Positions 16,456 through 25,288 are shown, numbered from the stretch's first letter. The stretch is DNA of 64,000 bases from Leifsonia tongyongensis (GCF_010686705.1 NZ_JAAGWY010000004.1:1-64000); one strand, 5' to 3'. A program made the numbers and translations. The notes: generated by a model from the letters alone, not told the origin.

Positions 16456-17067
16456 GTGGGGCGGCAGCACACGGTGCACAACACGGGAGAAGCGCGCACG
16501 CGGATACTCGATGCGGCCGAAAGCCTCTTCGCCGCACGCGGCTTCGACGCCACGGCGACGTCGGCCATCGCCCAGGCGGCGGCAGTCCCGAAGGGCCTGC
16601 TGTTCTACTACTTCCCCTCGAAGAAGGACATCCTCGCCTCGCTGGTCGGCGAAAGACTGGAGGGCGGCACGATCGATCCTGTCCCGCTGATCGAACCGGG
16701 CAACCCTGTCAGATCCTTGCTCAATCTGAGCCAGAAGCTCTTCCGGGTACAGGCGGACTCCGCGGTGATCCGTGTGATCGTCTGGCGCGAACAGCACTCG
16801 CATCCGGAGGTCAAGGCGAACCTGGCCGCACACCGGCGTGCCCTCTACGCCACGATCGAGAAGGTTCTGGCCGGCAGCCTGCGCAAGCCGATCGAGAGCA
16901 GGCGGCTTCGAGCTGCCGCGCTCGCGTGGGGCGCCATCGTCACGACTCCTCCGCTCGAGGACGAGTCGATCGAGGGCGGGCCGCGAGGACGACTGGATGA
17001 CCCGCTCGAAGACCTCACAGCCCTCGCCGAACTCCTCTGCGCGGGTCTGCAGCACGGTTCTGAGTGA
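16456..17067 (+). CDS. TetR-family transcriptional regulator
   Basis: 203 residues from GTG 16456. N-terminal TetR helix-turn-helix (around residues 12-60, with ATSAIAQAAAVPKGLLFYYFPSK read as the DNA-recognition part), then an all-helical ligand domain with no recognisable specificity. It likely binds the 15975-15992 palindrome and thereby controls the SPW gene, itself and perhaps dinB. It converges on the methyltransferase gene with only 21 bp between stops. Confidence 0.82.
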   Translation: MGRQHTVHNTGEARTRILDAAESLFAARGFDATATSAIAQAAAVPKGLLFYYFPSKKDILASLVGERLEGGTIDPVPLIEPGNPVRSLLNLSQKLFRVQADSAVIRVIVWREQHSHPEVKANLAAHRRALYATIEKVLAGSLRKPIESRRLRAAALAWGAIVTTPPLEDESIEGGPRGRLDDPLEDLTALAELLCAGLQHGSE

Positions 17068-17088
17068 CAGCGGTCGTTGCCGCTGCCT

Positions 17089-17847
17089 TCATGAACCGCG
17101 ACGAGCAACCAGGACCGTTGTCGTGACTTCTTCCACGATTTCGTCGTGGTCAAGACCCTGCAGGAGGGTCCTCAGTTCTTCGGTCTTCTCCAGTTGATGT
17201 GGGCTCAGCGCGCTGGCCAGATGCCCGAGCACCCAATCCACTGTTACCGGGTAGGCGGCCCTCCAGGACAGGACCTCCGTGTCGAGTCCCAGTCCCGCTG
17301 CCATCGCACGACGTTCGTCGAGCGCCGACTGATCGGTTCGGCAGTTGCCCGACACCGGCCCGTAGAGCGACTCGAGCGCCTCCCGCACCCTTGTCTGCCA
17401 GGGCGCGGGGCCGAGCCAGAGGGGCGGCCCCTGGGTGACGATCGCGATCGCGCCATCCGGGCGGAGGATGGACGCTGCCGCGCTCAGTGTCGACCGTTCG
17501 TCCATCCAGTGCAGAGCATTTCCTATCGTCACGAGTCCGATCGGACCCGTCAACGGCACCGAGAGCCTTGGCAGATCGTGGTCGTCGCCCAGAACACACA
17601 GCACTCGCTCGGCACGGCGGGCGCGCAAGCCGGCGAGCATGTCCGGTTCCGGATCGATCGCGATCACGGCGGCACAGTGTGTCGCGAGAGGGACCGCGAT
17701 CTGTCCGGTGCCGCAACCGAGATCCACAGCGATGTCGTCGGCGCGGAGACCAATGTGCGCGGCAAGAGCCCGCACCTGTTCCATGGGGAGGTCGCGACGG
17801 TACTCGGCGTAATACTGGGCGGTGGTTCCCGCGAACTCGCTCTTCAC
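17089..17847 (-). CDS. Class I SAM-dependent methyltransferase
   Basis: 252 residues with motif I VDLGCGTGQIAVPLA (around 41-55) and the acidic residue at the end of strand 2 (IAIDPEPDM). The middle motif GNALHWMD is typical of the UbiE/COQ5-like methyltransferase_11 branch. Substrate is not deducible. It follows the Imm-5-like gene on the same strand with a 41-bp gap. Confidence 0.8.
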   Translation of the reverse strand: MKSEFAGTTAQYYAEYRRDLPMEQVRALAAHIGLRADDIAVDLGCGTGQIAVPLATHCAAVIAIDPEPDMLAGLRARRAERVLCVLGDDHDLPRLSVPLTGPIGLVTIGNALHWMDERSTLSAAASILRPDGAIAIVTQGPPLWLGPAPWQTRVREALESLYGPVSGNCRTDQSALDERRAMAAGLGLDTEVLSWRAAYPVTVDWVLGHLASALSPHQLEKTEELRTLLQGLDHDEIVEEVTTTVLVARRGS

Positions 17848-17888
17848 GAATCCAGTATTGGCCTGTCAGCCAGGTGAGCGGCCGGGCA

Positions 17889-18443
17889 TCACGAAGGATC
17901 CCCCTGCGAGCTGCTGCCGACAGCATCCTGGATCGTCCGGATGATCGACCCGAGCGTTCCCGACGCGAGAAGCCCCGGACCGAGGGGTCCGGCGGGGTCT
18001 TCACCGACAGGCGGCAACTGCTGAAGCGCTGCCCTCGCTGGTCCGTTGAGGTGCTCGAGTTGCCACGCGACCTCGTCCGAGACAGCTGTGGGACGGTCGG
18101 GACCGGCCAGCCCGGCGGCCTTCGCTGCGTACGCAGCTGCGCCGAGAGCGTGCGCGCCCATGTGAGCGACACCGGCGGCTTGCGCCGCAGCCCGGGCGGC
18201 CGCCACTGCCGCGGGCGAGCTCACGGCGTGCGCGGCCCGACCGGCGACGAAGCGCCGGCGGATCTCGCCGGCAGCATCGAGCTCGCCCCGAGCAAACGCG
18301 CGAGCGCGAGCGATGGCGTCACGCGGTCGATCGTCTGTCGGCGCCTCTGCTTCGAACAGGCCCAGGACCCTCTCGGCGCAGTCCGCCGCCCACGCCGCCA
18401 CGGCTCGGCGATCGGCTTCGCTCAGCGACTGGGAGGACGGCAC
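17889..18443 (-). CDS. Imm-5-like (putative immunity) protein
   Basis: 184 residues, Ala-rich and helical, beginning with WAADCAERVLGLFE and RPRDAIARARAFARGE, the marks of the Imm-5-like family, often annotated as putative immunity protein or mislabelled as an exonuclease. Toxin immunity has been proposed for the family, but here no toxin gene is next to it; the neighbours are a hydrolase and a methyltransferase on the same strand. Treat the immunity role as a family label, not as evidence. Confidence 0.6.
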   Translation of the reverse strand: MPSSQSLSEADRRAVAAWAADCAERVLGLFEAEAPTDDRPRDAIARARAFARGELDAAGEIRRRFVAGRAAHAVSSPAAVAAARAAAQAAGVAHMGAHALGAAAYAAKAAGLAGPDRPTAVSDEVAWQLEHLNGPARAALQQLPPVGEDPAGPLGPGLLASGTLGSIIRTIQDAVGSSSQGDPS

Positions 18444-18485
18444 GCCAGCATCCTCCCACGCCGTCGCGTGCGCCCCGACGCCGGC

Positions 18486-19355
18486 CTACTCGCCTCTGTC
18501 GAGTACCTCGCGGAGCCGGCGTGCGAAAGCCTCGGGCTGTCCCGGATAGACGGAGTCTGCGGCGGCGAATCCGCCATGGTGGCTCGGGAACACGACCGCC
18601 TCCTGTCCGAGCAGCCCGGCGAGTGCGGCGGAGGTGCGTCCGGTGAAGACCCCCTCGGACTCTTCGCCGACCCCGACGACGATCCGCGTCGGCGCGGCCT
18701 TGAGGGCATCGACGTCTGGACGATAACCCGTGATCGCGACCGAGCGTTCCGAAAGCAGGGGGTCGTCGCGCGAGCCGTTGTCGGTGGCGGGCATCCCGAA
18801 CATCGCGGGATCCGGTGCGGGCTGCGCGAAGTAGTCGTCGGTGAACTCTCCCCGCCACGACGTCATCATGATGAATGCGGCCATGCCCGACCCGAAACCG
18901 CGGGACGCGTATGCCTCGTGGACCGCCGCCAAACCGCGCTCGGCCGCTTCCGCATCGGGGAGGACGGCCGGCAGCGGCGGTTCATGGGCGACGAGGGTTC
19001 GCAGGTCGTCCGGGTGCGCGGCCACCAGGGCGAGCGCCGTCACTGCTCCGCCGCTGCTCGCGAACATATCGACCGGCCCGACGCCCAGCTTGGTGATGAG
19101 TGCGTGCAGATCCTCGGCCTGCTGGGTCGGCGTATTGGTGACCTGACCGTCGCTGCGGGTGCTGCGCCCCAGACCGCGCGGGTCGTACGTGACCACCATG
19201 CGGTCGGGCAGGTACGACGCCAGGGCCCGGAAGCCGCTCGCATCCATCGGCTGGCCGATCATGACGAGCGGGGGATGCGCATCCTCTCCCTGCTGTGCGT
19301 CCGTGATGTCGTAGACGATCTCGGCGCCGGTCGTTTCGATGCTGTAGGTTTCCAT
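18486..19355 (-). CDS. Alpha/beta-hydrolase
   Basis: 289 residues from ATG 19355 (longer starts to 19391 exist). Features of an alpha/beta-hydrolase: YDPRGLGRS, nucleophile elbow FASSGGAV (Ser around residue 105), and a late His in SHHGGF. Relatives act on esters or amides. Its substrate is unknown. Possibly the first gene of a three-gene unit with the Imm-5-like protein and the methyltransferase. Confidence 0.75.
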   Translation of the reverse strand: METYSIETTGAEIVYDITDAQQGEDAHPPLVMIGQPMDASGFRALASYLPDRMVVTYDPRGLGRSTRSDGQVTNTPTQQAEDLHALITKLGVGPVDMFASSGGAVTALALVAAHPDDLRTLVAHEPPLPAVLPDAEAAERGLAAVHEAYASRGFGSGMAAFIMMTSWRGEFTDDYFAQPAPDPAMFGMPATDNGSRDDPLLSERSVAITGYRPDVDALKAAPTRIVVGVGEESEGVFTGRTSAALAGLLGQEAVVFPSHHGGFAAADSVYPGQPEAFARRLREVLDRGE

Positions 19356-19447
19356 GTCTGACTCGTCTCCGTCGGCGATCGGTTCCCGCAATGGATGCTA
19401 CGCGCATCCTCCATGCCACCGCTCTGGCGATGGGCGAGGATGTTGGA

Positions 19448-19873
19448 ATGACTGAACGCCGCTACGACAGCTACAACGATCCGATCATCGCGGAGTTCCG
19501 GGCGAACGACGGAACGGTGACCACACGCGGGTTCGGCCGCAGTCTGGTCCTCCTGCATCACATCGGTGCGAAGACCGGCATCGAACGCGTCTCACCGGTC
19601 ATGCAGATCGCGACGGAGGACGGAGGCTGGCTGATCGCGGCATCCAAAGCGGGAGCGGATGATCACCCGGCCTGGTACCACAACCTGCTTGCGCACCCGG
19701 ATATCGCCGTCGAACTGCCCGGCGAGGGGGAGGTGCTGGTCCACGTCGAGGAGCTCAAGGGAGCCGAGCGCGACGCGGCCTGGGCGAAGTTCACCGCCCG
19801 CAGCCCGGGGTTCAGGAGCTACGAAGCACGCACGACGCGAACGATCCCTGTATTGAAGCTGACCCGCCGGTAG
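19448..19873 (+). CDS. F420-type DUF385 nitroreductase-family oxidoreductase
   Basis: 141 residues from ATG 19448. The split-barrel Ddn/FDOR pattern is visible: LLHHIGAKTGIERVSPVM, then GGWLIAASKAGADDHPAWYHNLLAHPDI, and a C-terminal FTARSPGFRSYEARTTRTIPV. Such enzymes use deazaflavin F420 to reduce diverse compounds, mostly in actinobacteria. It is divergent from the hydrolase gene, sharing a 92-bp promoter region. Confidence 0.82.
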   Translation: MTERRYDSYNDPIIAEFRANDGTVTTRGFGRSLVLLHHIGAKTGIERVSPVMQIATEDGGWLIAASKAGADDHPAWYHNLLAHPDIAVELPGEGEVLVHVEELKGAERDAAWAKFTARSPGFRSYEARTTRTIPVLKLTRR

Positions 19874-19894
19874 GACCGACAGATCGGCCGCCCG

Positions 19895-20149
19895 CTACTT
19901 CCACCGGAAGTGCACGAACACCCGTCCGAAGTTCTTCGAATCCTTCTCGACCCGGTGGTACTGCGATTTGATCTCCGGCTGGTCCAGAAATCGCAGGACT
20001 CGCTTCTTGAGCGCGCCCGACCCTTTGCCCGGAATGATCTCGACCAGTGGCGCTTTCTTGTCCACCGCCTCAGCGATGATGCCCCGAAGCGCGCGGTCGA
20101 TGTCACCGCCCCGGTTGTAGATGTCGTGAAGGTCGAGCGTCAGCTTCAT
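19895..20149 (-). CDS. Small Smr-domain protein
   Basis: 84 residues from ATG 20149, for which AGGA lies 8 bases upstream; an in-frame ATG at 20167 is the alternative. It is essentially a bare Smr (MutS2 C-terminal) domain: LDLH near the N-terminus and PGKGSGALKKRV around residues 40-51. Smr domains cut or bind nucleic acids. Stand-alone short versions are common in actinobacteria and are linked to RNA quality control in some bacteria. Confidence 0.78.
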   Translation of the reverse strand: MKLTLDLHDIYNRGGDIDRALRGIIAEAVDKKAPLVEIIPGKGSGALKKRVLRFLDQPEIKSQYHRVEKDSKNFGRVFVHFRWK

Positions 20150-20269
20150 GCGCTCATCCTGCCTCATGAAGCGTTCTGAACCTCCCCGATTGAACTCTTT
20201 GCGCGGTACCCTCGTGTCCCAGATGGAGGTCTCCGCCCGTGGAGGCTCGAATCGGAATCGGGTAAGCAC

Positions 20270-20698
20270 ATGAATTCAAGCGGCCAGGGCCCACTCAGGG
20301 TCATGAAAATCCTCAGCGCGATCGATCTTCTGGCGATCGCCGCGATTCACCTTTTCCTTGTCTTCGACGGTGTCGGGGGCCTGCTGGGCGTGCTGTTCAT
20401 CCTCAACGTCATCGCGGCCGTCGTCCTCGCGATCGGGATGCTCGTGCTGCGCGGCAGGCTCCTGGGCGTCGCTTCTGTTCTGAGTCTGCTGTTCGTCATC
20501 GCAAGCCTCGCCGCGCTGCTGCTCGCGCTGACGGTCGGACTCCCGGGCGGCATCCGCGAGGTGTGGAGCTTCACCCTCGTGCCGGAGACGGTCATCGTCG
20601 AGGCGATCGGAATCGTGATTCTCGCAATCACGTCCGCGTTCGCAGTACGCGCGCCGCGAGCGGCTGGGGGCGCATCCACTCAGGTCAACCCGACCTGA
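20270..20698 (+). CDS. Small integral membrane protein
   Basis: 142 residues with about four hydrophobic helices (around 18-38, 42-60, 63-85 and 100-122) and a short basic tail. I recognise no family. It is divergent from the Smr gene and closed by a clear hairpin terminator, so it is probably transcribed alone. Confidence 0.6.
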   Translation: MNSSGQGPLRVMKILSAIDLLAIAAIHLFLVFDGVGGLLGVLFILNVIAAVVLAIGMLVLRGRLLGVASVLSLLFVIASLAALLLALTVGLPGGIREVWSFTLVPETVIVEAIGIVILAITSAFAVRAPRAAGGASTQVNPT

Positions 20699-20704
20699 GC
20701 GAAA

Positions 20705-20746
20705 GGCCCATCATGCCGGCGCGGTGAAACGCGAACATGATGGGCC
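20705..20746. terminator. Hairpin between convergent genes
   Basis: GGCCCATCATG (20705-20715) pairs with CATGATGGGCC (20736-20746), an 11-bp perfect stem with a 20-nt loop. It lies between the membrane-protein stop (20698) and the convergent secreted-protein stop (20766) and can serve both. Confidence 0.65.
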
Positions 20747-20765
20747 CCTCGCCCGATGAGTCAGA

Positions 20766-22874
20766 TCAGCGTGAGCTCACCACCGTGAAGCCGCCGGCCT
20801 CGACCGTGATGGCTGCGTGCGATCCCAGCATTTCGGGACCGCCGACGCTCTGGCCGAACCGGTCGAACCGCTGCACGGTCACCGGGCCGGCGGCACTCAG
20901 GTGCTGCCGGACGCGCTGGTCCGTGCCATTGACGTAGACGTCGCGGGTCGTGTTCGTGCCCGCGAGGCCGAGGTGCGACACCACGGGCTGCACCATCACG
21001 GCGTCCAGGTTTACTGCGCCGCCCACGTGTGCGGTCAGCGTCGTGGTGCCATCCGGTGCTGTGCCCGGCAGTGTCTGCGGCTGCAGGTACACCGTCGTCG
21101 GGGCGATGCCCTGAGGCGCATCCGTCGTGTTCGCGCTCGAGCCGAGGTTCGTCGTTCGCGCTCCCGCCGACGCCGTCCACTGCGTCGTACCGGAACCGCT
21201 GGTGTTGCCCAGATCGGCTATCGGCAGGATGCGGTGCGCACCCTGCAGCGGCGGCAGGGTGAGGGTGATCGTGTCGCCCGCGCCCGCCTGGACGTACTTG
21301 CCGCCCGACCAGTTGGCCGAACCGGTCCACGCCGACGGCGGAGTGACGATCGTCGCCGAGCCTTTCAGCGTTCCACTCTCGGCTTCGACGACGGTCAGGC
21401 CGTCTGTCGCGGTGGTGCGGTTGAGCGACGTCGCGATACGGGAGACGTCGGGATGCGCATCCAGAGCCAGCATCGACAGTTCGGTGTGGATGCTCGACTC
21501 GGCGCCGCAGTTGTGGTTGATCGTCTTGTCGGAGTTGATTCCGTCGACGCACACTCCGGTCGCCGGGTCATAGACCGGCACGCCCGCCGGGTTCGCTCCG
21601 AAGTACCACGCAGCCTGTACGCCCGCCAGCTGGGCGAGGCCGCTCGCGTTGGTGGCGTCAGCGACAGCGATCAGCCCTTCCACCCGCGAGTCGACCCCGT
21701 ACGCGATCTGCGTCTGGTCGGCGGGGGTCGGTGTCCATCCGTTGACGGGGCCGCCGGTGGCGAGCAGCTGGGCCGTGAACTGCGCCGTGTCGATGGCTGC
21801 TGTCTTCTGGTAGTCACTGCGATTCAGGACGGATGCGGCTTTCGAGAGCGCGGCGGGTTCCATCCCGGCCCACGCATGCCAGAATGTGGGCGAATTCTCT
21901 TCGGGCAGGATCGCGCCGAACGGCCACTTCCCGATGCCCCCGCTCGTCATCAGGTCGATGCCTTCTGCGTAGCGTGCGAGAGCGGTCGCTGCCGCCTGGT
22001 CGCCCGGCGCGGCTTTCACGTATGCGCTCAGGCCGAGGACGGCTTCGGAGGTCGCACCCGCACTGTTGACGATCATCCAGCCGGGGACCTTCACACCGTT
22101 CGCGATCTCGGTCGTTCCGTACTTCGCCAGCGACTGGTGGTCGAGCGAACCGAGGGCGAGGTCCATGCGCTGCTGCAGGAACTGCGCGAACGCGGGGTCA
22201 GCGGACTTGAAGCCTGCGTAGCCTTCGCCGAGCGCCCAGACGGTGCGCGCAAGCCAGAACGATTCGGCCGAATCGCTCGGGTTGGGCTGCTCGATGGGGA
22301 TCGCGCTCGGGTTGAGTGTGCCGTCGTGCTGCTGCCAGAGCACGACGTTTCCGGCGTTCGGGCCGGACGAGGTCTGCAGGTAGGTCAGCTCGCGCAGGAG
22401 TTCGTACGCGTGCTGCTTGCTGGACGCGGTGTGGTTCTGCGCCCAGTCGCGCAGGTAGACCACGGCCGAGCGCGAGATGTCGTCGGCGTCGAACGAGCCT
22501 TGCGAGTAATAGCCTTTCGCGGCATCGGTGATCGAGCCGCCGCCGACGTGGGTGAACGTTCCGTCGGCGTTGCGGTTCGCATACACCCAGGGGGCTGTCG
22601 CGGTGGGCTCGGATGCCTGGTTGTAGGTCGTGTGGCCGGGCACGCCCGAGAGCAGCGGCACCGAGTCGAGCAGCCAGTTCAGGTGTGCGAGGTTGGTCAG
22701 TTTGGGTGCAGCGGCGGGTTGGCCGGTCGAAGCCCCTGCGGATGCGTTGCGCGCGGTGGACGCATCTGTGGCGGATGCGGGCAGCTGGCCCGCGATCGCG
22801 ATCGCTGTCGCCGTGGCCGCGACGGCGATGGTCGCCAGTCCGCGCCGGAAGGCCGTTTTGTGAGGTGGTCGCAT
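20766..22874 (-). CDS. Secreted six-hairpin glycosidase-like protein
   Basis: 702 residues. The N-terminus (RRGLATIAVAATATAIAIAG, ending ASA) is a Tat-like export signal. The catalytic-looking part (about 55-485) resembles an (alpha/alpha)6 barrel, with WYFGANPAGVPVYDPATG close to the C-terminal loop of GH9-like enzymes. A beta-rich tail (about 490-600) starts with VVEAESG, typical of CBM6/35-type carbohydrate modules. It probably acts on an extracellular polysaccharide. The palindrome at 22912-22925 in its promoter suggests LacI-type sugar control. Family and substrate remain uncertain. Confidence 0.6.
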   Translation of the reverse strand: MRPPHKTAFRRGLATIAVAATATAIAIAGQLPASATDASTARNASAGASTGQPAAAPKLTNLAHLNWLLDSVPLLSGVPGHTTYNQASEPTATAPWVYANRNADGTFTHVGGGSITDAAKGYYSQGSFDADDISRSAVVYLRDWAQNHTASSKQHAYELLRELTYLQTSSGPNAGNVVLWQQHDGTLNPSAIPIEQPNPSDSAESFWLARTVWALGEGYAGFKSADPAFAQFLQQRMDLALGSLDHQSLAKYGTTEIANGVKVPGWMIVNSAGATSEAVLGLSAYVKAAPGDQAAATALARYAEGIDLMTSGGIGKWPFGAILPEENSPTFWHAWAGMEPAALSKAASVLNRSDYQKTAAIDTAQFTAQLLATGGPVNGWTPTPADQTQIAYGVDSRVEGLIAVADATNASGLAQLAGVQAAWYFGANPAGVPVYDPATGVCVDGINSDKTINHNCGAESSIHTELSMLALDAHPDVSRIATSLNRTTATDGLTVVEAESGTLKGSATIVTPPSAWTGSANWSGGKYVQAGAGDTITLTLPPLQGAHRILPIADLGNTSGSGTTQWTASAGARTTNLGSSANTTDAPQGIAPTTVYLQPQTLPGTAPDGTTTLTAHVGGAVNLDAVMVQPVVSHLGLAGTNTTRDVYVNGTDQRVRQHLSAAGPVTVQRFDRFGQSVGGPEMLGSHAAITVEAGGFTVVSSR

Positions 22875-22911
22875 CGTTGCGTTTCCTTTTCGTCAGACCG
22901 GTACTCAAGAT

Positions 22912-22925
22912 CTAAACCGGTTTAG
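22912..22925. promoter_or_regulatory. LacI-type operator palindrome
   Basis: CTAAACCGGTTTAG is a perfect 14-bp palindrome with the central CG expected of LacI-family operators. It sits 38 bp upstream of the secreted glycosidase-like gene on the minus strand. No LacI gene is in the window. Confidence 0.65.
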
Positions 22926-23001
22926 GCGGACGGTAGGCGCGTTCAGCCGCAAAGTCAACGGGCGCTTTCATGCCGCGCGCCGGTGTGGCACCCTTGGGTG
23001 C

Positions 23002-23457
23002 ATGCAGACGGTGTTCGACGCGGCCGGTGGAGCGGACGGGATGCTGCGGCTGGCTGCAGCGTGGCATGACCGGGTGATGGCGGATGAGGTCGTCGCCCAC
23101 GCCTTCAGTCATGGCTTCCGAACGGACCACACCGAACGACTCGCGGCCTATTGGGGCGAGGCGCTCGGTGGCCCAGCAACCTATTCGGAGCAGTACGGCA
23201 CCGAGTCGAGCGTTGTTCGCCTCCACAGTGGGCACGGGCAGCACGAAGATATGGACCGTCGCGCGATCGCATGCTTCGACGAGGCGCTCGCCGACGCCGG
23301 TCTGTCCGGCGATGAGCGACTCCGTCGGGCCTTGCACGACTACTTCGCCTGGGCGACGACGACGCCGATGGCCGAGTATCACCGCAGCGCCGACGACGTG
23401 CCGGACGGGCTGTCGATCCCGCACTGGTCGTGGAACGGGCTCGAGCCCGAAGGCTAG
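23002..23457 (+). CDS. Truncated-hemoglobin-like globin
   Basis: 151 residues of the 2/2 globin fold: FDAAGGADGMLRLAAAWHDRV at the start, YWGEALGGPATYSEQ in the middle, and a distal-to-proximal helix segment around LHSGHGQHEDMDRRAI that carries the likely haem-ligating His. Such globins handle O2 or NO. Its stop shares the CTAG sequence with the stop of the convergent membrane gene (overlap 23454-23457). Confidence 0.75.
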   Translation: MQTVFDAAGGADGMLRLAAAWHDRVMADEVVAHAFSHGFRTDHTERLAAYWGEALGGPATYSEQYGTESSVVRLHSGHGQHEDMDRRAIACFDEALADAGLSGDERLRRALHDYFAWATTTPMAEYHRSADDVPDGLSIPHWSWNGLEPEG

Positions 23458-23882
23458 TTCTTCCGAGTCGCTCCCGAAGGTGGCCGGCGGAAGATGATCA
23501 GCGCAGTCGCCAGCAGGAGCACGCCGCACACGGCCTGCTCGATCACCATCCACAGCGGGAGCGGGAGGAAGAACAGGACCGCGACCACGGCGACGAGCAG
23601 GATGCCGACGACGATGCGGAGTCGCAGGAGCGCTCGTGGCGAGCCCTTCGCAGCGCGACGGGCGAAGGCGAAGGTGAGGATGGAGGTGGCGGCGATGATG
23701 ATGCCGCGCACCCAGGCCTGCGGGCTGACCAGGTGCGGCGCGAGGTCCGTGAGCACGACGATCGCAACCATCGTGAGGAGGCTCAGCGCCGCGTAGGCGC
23801 CGACGAGCCAGGTCACGGCACGGAAGCCGGGCGGAGTCGACTCCGCGGTCGCGCTGTTAGAAGGTGTTGTCCGGGTACTCAT
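23454..23882 (-). CDS. Four-helix membrane protein
   Basis: 142 residues: a Ser/Thr-rich N-terminus, then four membrane helices with a basic loop (FARRAAKGSPRALLRLR) between the second and third. No family recognised. It follows the TetR gene on the same strand with a 22-bp gap, so it is a likely target of that regulator. Confidence 0.6.
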   Translation of the reverse strand: MSTRTTPSNSATAESTPPGFRAVTWLVGAYAALSLLTMVAIVVLTDLAPHLVSPQAWVRGIIIAATSILTFAFARRAAKGSPRALLRLRIVVGILLVAVVAVLFFLPLPLWMVIEQAVCGVLLLATALIIFRRPPSGATRKN

Positions 23883-23904
23883 TGTTGTGTCCTTTCCTGG
23901 TTCG

Positions 23905-24498
23905 TCAGGGTGCGGTCGCCCTGTCGAAGAGCTGGATGGCCTCGTCGACGTAATGTGGGACGTCGAGGCCCGGATGCGCCGTGAAGTGGAATGACGCGCC
24001 GTCGACGATGGCGCGGATCGCGAGCGCCATGACCTCCGGATCGAAGTGCGAACCGAACTCGCCGGTCTCCTGTCCGGAGGCGAGAAGGTGGGCGAGCGGC
24101 GTGACGGCGTCAGAGCCGTCGCCGCTGGGCCCGGCGTTCTCCTGGATGCGGTGAACGGCGTTGACGTGGGCGGCGTGTTCGGCGATGAAGCTCAGGTTCG
24201 ACGACAGGTAGGCGTGGAGTTTGTCGGGTCGCGAATCCGCCGCCATGATCCGTTCCGTCATGTAGGCGGCGCCGGCCTGGAAGAGGGTGACGACGACCGC
24301 CTCGTAGATCGCCTCCTTCGTCTTGAAGTGATACAGCACGGTGCTCTTCGTCGTTCCTGCCTCCGCTGCGATCCGTTCGACGGATGCGGCGGCGAACCCT
24401 TCGCGATCCAGGATCGCGATGGCCGCATCCACGATGTCCGCCTGTCGGGCCCGCTGCGTTCTGGTGAGCCCTGGTTCGGAATCTGACCGCATGGTCAT
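23905..24498 (-). CDS. TetR-family transcriptional regulator
   Basis: 197 residues. A typical TetR DNA-binding region (around 16-62) reads VERIAAEAGTTKSTVLYHF; the ligand domain is unassigned. The operator at 24503-24518 starts only 5 bp upstream of the start codon, so autorepression is likely. The downstream four-helix membrane protein is probably in the same operon and may be an efflux or envelope protein controlled by it. Confidence 0.82.
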   Translation of the reverse strand: MTMRSDSEPGLTRTQRARQADIVDAAIAILDREGFAAASVERIAAEAGTTKSTVLYHFKTKEAIYEAVVVTLFQAGAAYMTERIMAADSRPDKLHAYLSSNLSFIAEHAAHVNAVHRIQENAGPSGDGSDAVTPLAHLLASGQETGEFGSHFDPEVMALAIRAIVDGASFHFTAHPGLDVPHYVDEAIQLFDRATAP

Positions 24499-24502
24499 AG
24501 AT

Positions 24503-24518
24503 TAGACCGTCTGGTCAA
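24503..24518. promoter_or_regulatory. TetR-type operator
   Basis: TAGACCGTCTGGTCAA contains GACC and GGTC arms around a 4-bp centre, a common TetR-family operator layout, placed directly upstream of the TetR gene ending at 23905. Confidence 0.6.
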
Positions 24519-24589
24519 AAAAGAGAAGATCGGGGTCACGCGTGCGTGCTACTGTTTCGGCACAGACGGTGCCGACGAGGGGATCGACG

Positions 24590-25288
24590 ATGGGAACGCT
24601 GACGGGGTTCGCCCCGAACACCAACGGTCTGCACTATCCCAACTCGTGGCCCTCCGAACCCGACATCACGATCGCGACCCCGTTCGGCTCGATACCGATC
24701 GGCGACGCCTCGAACGGTCTGTGCGGGGGTATGGCCTTCGCTGCCGCCGACCTGTTCGTCGCGAAACGGCTGCCGCCCGGGACCAGCGACAACCCGCCGG
24801 CCGGTTCGCCCGCCTTCGACTACATCGTCAGGCGACTGATCGACAGTTTCAACATCCCGGCAGGGGTCGCGCAGTACTACGAGTGGATGGTTCTCGGTCG
24901 CGCGGATGTGGGGTTCGGCCTGGTCATCCACGGAACGTCGTACCGCACCGTCGAGGAAGAGCTGCCGAAGCTCCGCCGGACGATCGACCAGGGAAGTCCG
25001 TGCCCGCTCGGGCTCATCCTGGTCAACTCGACGAATCCGGCGGATCTCGGCAAGAACCACCAGGTGCTGGCGTACGCCTACGACGACAGCGGCAGCACGA
25101 CGACAGTATCGGTCTACGACAGCAACGTGCCCGACACCGAGGTGACTATCACGTTCAGCACTGCGCATCCGGAGCGGGGAACGACCTTCGCCTATTCCGG
25201 GAACGAAGCCGAGTTGTTCGGCTTCTTCACGGTGCCGTACCGGCCGTCAGACCCGAACCCGCTGTTCGATATGAACGTCCGCCGCTGA
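24590..25288 (+). CDS. Papain-fold cysteine-peptidase-like protein
   Basis: 232 residues from ATG 24590. It shows the order of a cysteine-peptidase triad: Cys45 in NGLCGGMAFAAADLF at a helix start, His157 in KNHQVLAYAYD, and Asp177 in VYDSNVP. No signal peptide is visible and I know no named family, so the enzymatic role is inferred from the Cys-His-Asp spacing only. It is divergent from the TetR gene and convergent with the acyltransferase. Confidence 0.5.
   Translation: MGTLTGFAPNTNGLHYPNSWPSEPDITIATPFGSIPIGDASNGLCGGMAFAAADLFVAKRLPPGTSDNPPAGSPAFDYIVRRLIDSFNIPAGVAQYYEWMVLGRADVGFGLVIHGTSYRTVEEELPKLRRTIDQGSPCPLGLILVNSTNPADLGKNHQVLAYAYDDSGSTTTVSVYDSNVPDTEVTITFSTAHPERGTTFAYSGNEAELFGFFTVPYRPSDPNPLFDMNVRR

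Noticed and set aside
17889-18443. A toxin-immunity pair around the Imm-5-like gene
   Set aside because: No polymorphic toxin, secretion gene or toxin fragment is adjacent.
17487-19361. 624-codon plus-strand frame across the methyltransferase, Imm-5-like and hydrolase genes
   Set aside because: It spans three genes with clear motifs on the other strand and is Arg-rich without any domain.
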